Below, in pieces: positions 59,586 to 64,000 of a stretch of 64,000 nt of DNA. The notes below the pieces were generated by a model that saw only the letters and a list, made by a program, of their open reading frames with translations, did not search any database and was not told the DNA's origin. The DNA is from Vombatus ursinus (taxonomy: Eukaryota; Chordata; Mammalia; Diprotodontia; Vombatidae). The DNA lies in assembly GCF_900497805.2 (NCBI RefSeq), contig NW_020954610.1, forward strand, positions 31,008,025 through 31,072,024. Direction: 5' to 3'. The position numbers were made by a program, and so were the translations under genes. Position 1 is the stretch's first letter; every line of letters starts with the position of its first letter.

Positions 59586-60344
59586 CTATTTTGTTGAATG
59601 ACCATTTCTTTCCCCTTGATGTATGATGCTTAATTTTGTTGGGTGAATGATTCTTGGTTGTAGTCCCAGCTCTTTTGCCTTCTGGAATATCATGTTCCAC
59701 AACCTCCCATTTCTTAATGTAGGAGCTGCCAAATCCTGTGTAATCCTGATTGTGACTACTTGATATTTGAATTGTTTCTTTCTGGCCACTTGGAGTATTT
59801 TTCCCTTGACCTGATAGTTCTGAATTTGGCTATAATGTTCCTTGGAGTTGTTATTTTGGGATCTCTTTCCTTGAGGCGATCCGTGGATTCTTTCAATGTC
59901 TATTTTGCCCTCTGGTTCCAGGACATCAGGGCAGTTTTCCTTGATAATTTCTTGAAAGATGCTGTCCAGGTCCTCCTTTGGATGATGGCTTTCAGGTAGT
60001 TCAATGATTCTGATATTGTCTCTCTTGGATCTATTTTCCAGGTCTGTTGTTTTTCCCATGAGGTATTTTACATTTTCTTCCATTTTTTCATTCTTTTGAT
60101 TTTGTTTGATTAATTCTTGATGTCTCATAGAGTCATTAGCTTCCATTTGCCCAATTCTAGCTTTTAAGGTGTTGTTTTCCTCAATTATCTTTTGTAGATT
60201 CTCTTTCATTTGACTGATTACATTCTTCAAGGAGTTTTCTTCAGCCGATTTCTGTATCTCCTTTTGCGTTTGACCAATTCTGCTTTTTAAGCAATTTTCC
60301 AAGCTGTTGACTCTTTTTTCATAATGCTCTTGCATCACTCTCAT
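59586..60344 (-). pseudogene. L1 ORF1 protein, longest open part (252 codons)
   Basis: ORF1p is the trimeric RNA-binding chaperone of L1. Residues 1-90 are heptad-rich (repeated 'RIGQ' / 'EEN' units), giving the coiled coil. The RNA-recognition domain follows from 'DLENRSKRDNIRIIELPES', then the C-terminal domain with 'ARKKQFK' and 'TIRITQDLAAPTLRNGRLWN'. The original start lies at 60,461; an in-frame stop between 60,461 and 60,344 separates it from this stretch. The last part continues in another frame to about 59,503. It is not a host gene. Confidence 0.88.
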
Positions 60345-60599
60345 TTCTTTTCCCCATTTTTCTTCTATCTCTCCTTTATGATTTTTAAGCTCTTTTTAAA
60401 GTTCTTCCATAAGCTCTTTCTGGGCTTGAGGCCACTTTTTTTTTCTTTGCGGTTTTGCCATAGGTATTGTTCATATTGTCCTCTTCTGAATTTGTGTTTT
60501 GGTCTTCCCTGTCACCATTATAACTTTCTATGGTCAGATTTTTTTTTTTGCTTGTCTTTTTTTTACCTTTTTCCTTCCTTTTAAATTTGATCTCTGTTT

Positions 60600-61190
60600 C
60601 CAGGGTGGAAGGGGTTCTATCTCAGGCTTCTTGTACCAGTGGCTACAGGCTCTGGCTGTTTACCTGGTGCTATGCTGATGTTGCCCTGAGTCCCACGGGG
60701 TATCCTCATATCTGGTACTGTGTTATAGGGGTAAAGTCCAGGGTATGGCTGGTGCTGCTGGAGGCCATAGGTTTCTGGCAACTTACCTGGTGCTCAGCTG
60801 GGTCCTAGTGGCAGTGTCTGAAGTATGTGGTGCTGAGGCCCAGTGGAGTTTTTCTGTGTTTCCCCAGGGTTACACTGAAGCATGTGGAGGTCTGGCTGCA
60901 GGAGGGTACCTGTTTGCTCTGGGCTATGCTAGAGCACCTGAGGGTCTGGTCCCTGGAGGATACCTGACTGCCTGGGCTATTCTGAAGCATGTGATGGTTC
61001 TCAGAGCTGAAGTCTGCTGGTTCCTTTGGGTATGCTAAGGCACATTGGGGGTCCTGGTGTTGGTGTTTGCCTGATCCACCACACTGGGGCTCAGGATCAC
61101 CTGCTGGTTTGCTGAGGTGGAGCTTGCTGCTGGCTTGCTGGTATGCTTCCTGTTCTAGAATGTGCTCCCCTTTTGCCTGAGTAAGGTAAC
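60600..61190 (-). repeat. Degenerate tandem repeats in the L1 5' UTR
   Basis: Plus-strand text repeats with a spacing of about 50-60 bp: 'TACCTGTTTGCTCTGGGCTA' (about 60,909) and 'TACCTGACTGCCTGGGCTAT' (about 60,960), with 'GAAGCATGTGGAGG' and 'GAAGCATGTGATGG' as partners. It is GC-richer than the rest of the window. Confidence 0.55.
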
Positions 61191-61609
61191 CTTTCTTTCT
61201 GATCTTCCAAGTCTCCTGGGCTCCACCCCATCTTTCTTCTGGCTCCACTGTTCCAGGATTTGTTCTGCGGTGTTATTTTATGGTTGTTTGGAGGTGAATA
61301 TGGGAGAACTATAGTGATTTAATGCTTACTCTGCCATCTTGGCTCTCAGGAGTCCCACTTAACCTTGTTTGCCTCAGTTTCCTCATCTGTAAAATGAAAT
61401 GGAGAAGGAAATGGCAAATCATTCCAGTATCTTTGCCAAGAAAACCTTAAATGATGTCATGAAGAGTCGAACACAACTAATTGACTAAACTACAATAATT
61501 GATATAATATTGCTTGCCTTCTCAATAGGTAGGGAAAGGGAGGAAGGGAGAGAATTTGGAACTCAAAATTTTAAAAACAGGATGTAAAAAATAAAATAAA
61601 CAAATGATT

Positions 61610-62300
61610 GCTACTCATTGTTTTTAGAAATACTACTAAAGCAAGCTATGTACGCTGCTTTTGTGAAGAGGCAGTGTACTGAGTGGCAGGTCCCATACTA
61701 TTTTCCCTCTGAAACTGCTCTAGGGCTCAGGGGAAACAGATTTTCAAATAACTCCAGCTCAGTTCAGAATGGATCTTAAACTCCTTGACTACAATCAGAA
61801 AAGAAGTTATTTGTTTGAGGTTGCCCCCAGGGCTCAGGTGAAACAGTATTTTGACAGTAGGTTTTGAAAGGAAACAGAGTCTGTTTCAGCCAATCAGTGA
61901 ATAGCTTTTCTACAAGGGAGAGTCTTAAAAAAGCAGAGAGTTCCAAGAGGCTGATGACAAAGCACAAATATGTCATAGATTTTTGGTGCCAGAAACCCAA
62001 AATAACTTCTCTCCCTTGTTTCAGATGCCCGAGAGTGTCTCTCCCCTTACATCTTAGACTTATCCATGCTATGTCAGTTAGATTTGATCTCAAAGAAGAG
62101 ATTTTTGCTTCTCATTTCCCCAAGCTGTGGATAGTTCTGGTTGCACTGCTCTTTGCTTCATCCCTTTTAATGGTTGACCAAAACAATAAAGGAGGAGAAT
62201 TTCTCTCTCTTTCTCTCTCTTGACCATGAATAACTATGAGTACAGTAAGGGGTACCTCTGATCTGGATGGCCAATAAAAAGCCAAAAAAAAAAAAAGATG
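61610..62300 (+). other. Unassigned segment with promoter- and poly(A)-like order, possibly an old LTR
   Basis: CCAAT (about 61,890), a TATA-like CTTAAAAAAGC (about 61,925), AATAAA-type signals (about 62,186 and 62,273) and an A-run (about 62,285-62,297) lie in this order. A motif GGGCTCAGGNGAAACAG occurs twice about 104 bp apart (61,713 and 61,830). No matching second long terminal repeat was seen. The 119-codon frame at 61,864-62,223 has no motif I know. If it is an LTR it is old, solitary and broken. Confidence 0.25.
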
Positions 62301-62514
62301 CAGAATATTCTTTCTCTTGTTTACTATTTGGTGTTCACTACTACCCAACTTACTCGTGACTCCAAGAAGCTGTAGTGTAGGCAGTGGCCACATTCAGGTA
62401 AAACTATCTGGACAGATGGGATAAACCAGGTTGAGGGTTGACTGATGGGCCTCAAACCTATCTGTGAGTTAAGGGGATATCTATCCCAAACACGTAAAGT
62501 CTTCCCTGGTCAGA

Positions 62515-62790
62515 ATAGGCAGATGAAAACAATTTGTTCCAAAGGCCATGAAGGCAGTTGAAGCAGGGACTGTGGAGTACTTAGAGCTTGATCAGGCATT
62601 AAAGACACCAAGGTAATCCCTGCATCCCCAGCCATACACTGGTCTTCAATGACTCTGGAAGAGAGATTGAGGCTGATGACTTTGTGCAACCCTATTTCAC
62701 TTAAATCCAATTCATCCACAAGTGAAGATATCACCCTTGTAGTTTCATTGGTCCTTTTTGAAAACAAAGGACAAACAATAAACACCAACT
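62515..62790 (-). repeat. SINE-like repeat with GAGGACCAATGACATCA-type motif, antisense
   Basis: Reverse complement reads 'TTCAAAAAGGACCAATGAAA', 'GGGTGATATCTTCACTTGTG', 'GAATTGGATTTAAGTGAAAT', 'CAGAGTCATTGAAGACCAGT', the same order as 30,481-30,705. Confidence 0.65.
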
Positions 62791-62894
62791 TATTAGTTGA
62801 ATATATACAATTCTTTCAAGGAATTTGATTCCTTCAAGAATGACTTGGCTAGAGAAGACATCATTCTTCCTAATCTTTTTTTTTCCCCTTAGGA

Positions 62895-63035
62895 TAGAAT
62901 GAAAGAATTTTAGAGCAGTAAGAAACTTTGTAACAATCTAGCTCAATTTCCTCATTTTCTGAATGGGGCAATTGAGGTATGGAGGGAAAGGTTTAAGCAA
63001 CTTGGCCAAGTTCACACAAGTATGTGAACCACACT
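62895..63035 (-). repeat. MIR SINE, antisense
   Basis: 'AATCTAGCTCAATTTCCTCA', 'CTGAATGGGGCAATTGAGGT' and 'CAACTTGGCCAAGTTCACAC'. Confidence 0.6.
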
Positions 63036-63039
63036 AGCC

Positions 63040-63475
63040 CCAGCCCCCAAACAAAAATCCTCCTGTGAAACCCTACCATCGATGAGAAAATCTACTCATC
63101 AGAAGGAATTCTGGGGTAAAGACCTGACTGGGGTTGACTCCCTCAAACATGCCTCATCCCTCTTCAACTAGCCAGGTTCCAGGACTTCATTGACACCTCC
63201 CTCCTATTCCTAATTTCCATCACTTTTCAAATAAATAGTAACATAGCTATCCTGAAGGGTATGACATTCTTATGCTCTATGCCTTCACTTGAAATTTTTC
63301 TGATTAGAAATTGTAGGCTAACTATGCTGAATGTTCTTTCTCTGACCACCACTCCTCATCCTATTAATATCAGCCTATTAATTAACAAGATCGTGTTTCT
63401 ATTGTTCCTTAGCCATTCTTTGCTGCCCTTACATTTTGCACTCCCTCTGGAATCACTGTTTTGTTTTTGTCAAAC
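63040..63475. other. Probable further L2 sequence, otherwise nothing
   Basis: A CT-rich text that may be a decayed L2 interior leading to the terminus at 63,480. A 93-codon frame here (63,261-63,542) carries no motif. Confidence 0.35.
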
Positions 63476-63479
63476 TGGC

Positions 63480-63640
63480 TTTCATATTAGACTTGTGAAT
63501 TTCTACATATGTGTAAAAGTTATTTCCCATCAACAGAATTAAGTTCCTTGAGGACAAAGATTGTTTCTTTTTTTGTATAACCTGTACCTATCATAGTGTG
63601 TGGCACATACGAGGTGGTTAGTAAATACTTTCTAAAGGAA
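63480..63640 (+). repeat. L2 LINE, 3' terminus
   Basis: 'AATTAAGTTCCTTGAGGACA', 'AAGATTGTTTCTTTTTTTGT' and 'GTGGCACATACGAGGTGGTT'. Confidence 0.65.
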
Positions 63641-63644
63641 TGAA

Positions 63645-63840
63645 TTATAGGCAATGTGGTCTTGTAATCAGCAGACATGGAGGACAGTTATGACTCTGGA
63701 ACTTACTGTGTGACCTTAGACAAGTCACTTAAGTGCTCAGTTTTAATTTCCATATCTGTAAAATGGGAGGACTATATTTCTTTGACTACTTTATGGGGAT
63801 AGATTATGATTTCTAAAACTTATATAGATGTGAGTTACTC
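63645..63840 (+). repeat. MIR SINE
   Basis: 'TGACTCTGGAACTTACTGTG', 'TGTGACCTTAGACAAGTCAC' core and 'CATATCTGTAAAATGGGAGG'. Confidence 0.75.
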
Positions 63841-63894
63841 TGTAGGCTTTTGGCTAGTCTTGTATTAACATTTTTTTGTTAGCAAAATAATGAT

Positions 63895-64000
63895 AATGAT
63901 GATAGCTAGCATATATAGAGTTTGAAATTAAATATAAAACACTTTTGGTAAAGTGTTTCACTTCATCTGTGATTGGCCGAGGGTCATACAATTGAGTGTC
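63895..64000 (-). repeat. MIR/tRNA-type SINE, cut by the window end
   Basis: 'GATAGCTAGCATATATAGAG', 'AACACTTTTGGTAAAGTGTT' and 'GAGGGTCATACAATTGAGTG' are antisense SINE blocks. Confidence 0.5.

Larger units (their letters stand above)
54577..61355 (-). mobile_element. LINE-1, near full length (about 6.8 kb), decayed
   Basis: The exact 12-bp target-site duplication CACTTAACCTTG (54,565-54,576 and 61,356-61,367) shows one complete insertion. On the minus strand: a 5' end with 'GCCAAGATGG' (61,334-61,343), and a 5' UTR to about 60,461 rich in degenerate repeats. ORF1 runs from ATG 60,461 to about 59,500. It has a stop in the coiled coil, a 252-codon open stretch (60,344-59,586) with 'RSKRDNIRIIELPES' and 'RKKQFK...TIRITQDLAA', then a frameshift into 'KKWSFNKIEGF'. 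A purine-rich spacer of about 600 bp precedes ORF2. The ORF2 span is ATG 58,916 to stop 54,968-54,970, about 1,250 codons once the SINE is removed, the usual ORF2 size. It includes '[14 protein letters not shown]' and the reverse-transcriptase centre FVDD (normally FADD) at 56,629-56,820. The 3' UTR ends in a poly-T (plus strand) at 54,577. ORF2 is broken many times and cannot be active. Confidence 0.92.
54274..61494 (+). repeat. tRNA-derived SINE, host of two later insertions
   Basis: Pieces: head 54,274-54,324, middle 54,509-54,576, tail 61,368-61,494. The head is 'GGCAAGTAGGTGGTACAGGG', the middle 'GCTGTGTGACCTTGGAGAAG', and the tail 'GAGAAGGAAATGGCAAATCA' to 'GAGTCGAACACAACTAA'. One antisense SINE and one antisense L1 sit in it. 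Confidence 0.85.
54235..61605 (+). mobile_element. Outer L1 3' end remnant, split by the nested block
   Basis: The left piece ends 'TAATTGATAT' (about 54,261-54,270). The right piece resumes at about 61,509 with 'TTGCTTGCCTTCTCAATAGG' and 'GAGAATTTGGAACTCAAAAT'. Together they give the L1 3' UTR order seen at 41,740-41,815. A SINE interrupts it with the near-exact target-site duplication ATAATTGATATTAT / ATAATTGATATAAT (54,260-54,273 and 61,495-61,508). Confidence 0.6.

Noticed and set aside
59586-60344. 252-codon minus-strand frame as a host gene
   Set aside because: Its coiled coil, RNA-binding and C-terminal motifs are those of L1 ORF1p, and it sits inside an L1 bounded by a target-site duplication.
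61864-62223. 119-codon plus-strand frame as a gene
   Set aside because: No known motif, no upstream context, and its end runs into a CT-rich simple tract. Kept only as part of an unassigned segment.

Overview
The window is nuclear DNA of a mammal, almost certainly a marsupial. It is AT-rich and made mostly of interspersed repeats. The pointers to a marsupial are many copies of a tRNA-headed SINE (head GGGCAGCTAGGTGGCGCAGT, MIR-type core GCTGTGTGACCCTGGGCAAG), a marsupial-type LINE-1 with a long purine-rich spacer between ORF1 and ORF2, ORF1-only half-L1 (HAL1) elements, and many old L2, L3/CR1 and MIR copies. I cannot fix the species. I found no intact host gene, tRNA gene, CRISPR array or operon. 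Almost all short open frames are chance frames or pieces of retroelements.

Layout. 1-22,850: old repeats (L2, MIR, L3/CR1, tRNA-SINEs), old L1 3' ends on the minus strand at 8.8, 15.5 and 19.8 kb, and a younger 5'-truncated L1 at 13.4-15.3 kb. 22,856-25,788: an intronless, decayed retrocopy of the germ-line RNA helicase gene DDX4 (vasa), split by a SINE. 25,990-30,740: a block dense in L2 copies of both orientations. 31,450-41,850: an L1 3' end, two HAL1 elements head to tail, then an L1 that has lost most of ORF2. 42,960-44,800: two L1 pieces. 45,000-50,100: SINEs, L2, L3/CR1. 50,123-52,564: a minus-strand HAL1 flanked by an 18-bp target-site duplication. 54,200-61,605: a nest of elements in which an L1 remnant holds a SINE, which holds a second SINE and a near full-length 6.8-kb L1, which in turn holds a third SINE. 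The end of the window returns to old repeats.

The most informative features. (1) An L1-to-HAL1 series: a near full-length L1, an L1 with an internal ORF2 deletion that begins at the ORF2 start codon, and three HAL1 copies sharing one different junction that removes all of ORF2. (2) Three local copy-and-paste events without retrotransposition marks: a 162-bp exact direct duplication (13,011/14,003), an 85-bp inverted duplication at 83/85 identity (9,386/10,280), and a 32-bp exact copy used as filler at a deletion of most of ORF1 in one HAL1 (51,165/51,504). (3) The DDX4 retrocopy. (4) The nested block, whose order of insertion can be read from exact target-site duplications. I do not see a new enzymatic or defence system here. 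Repeat family names are from memory of consensus motifs and were not checked by a search.
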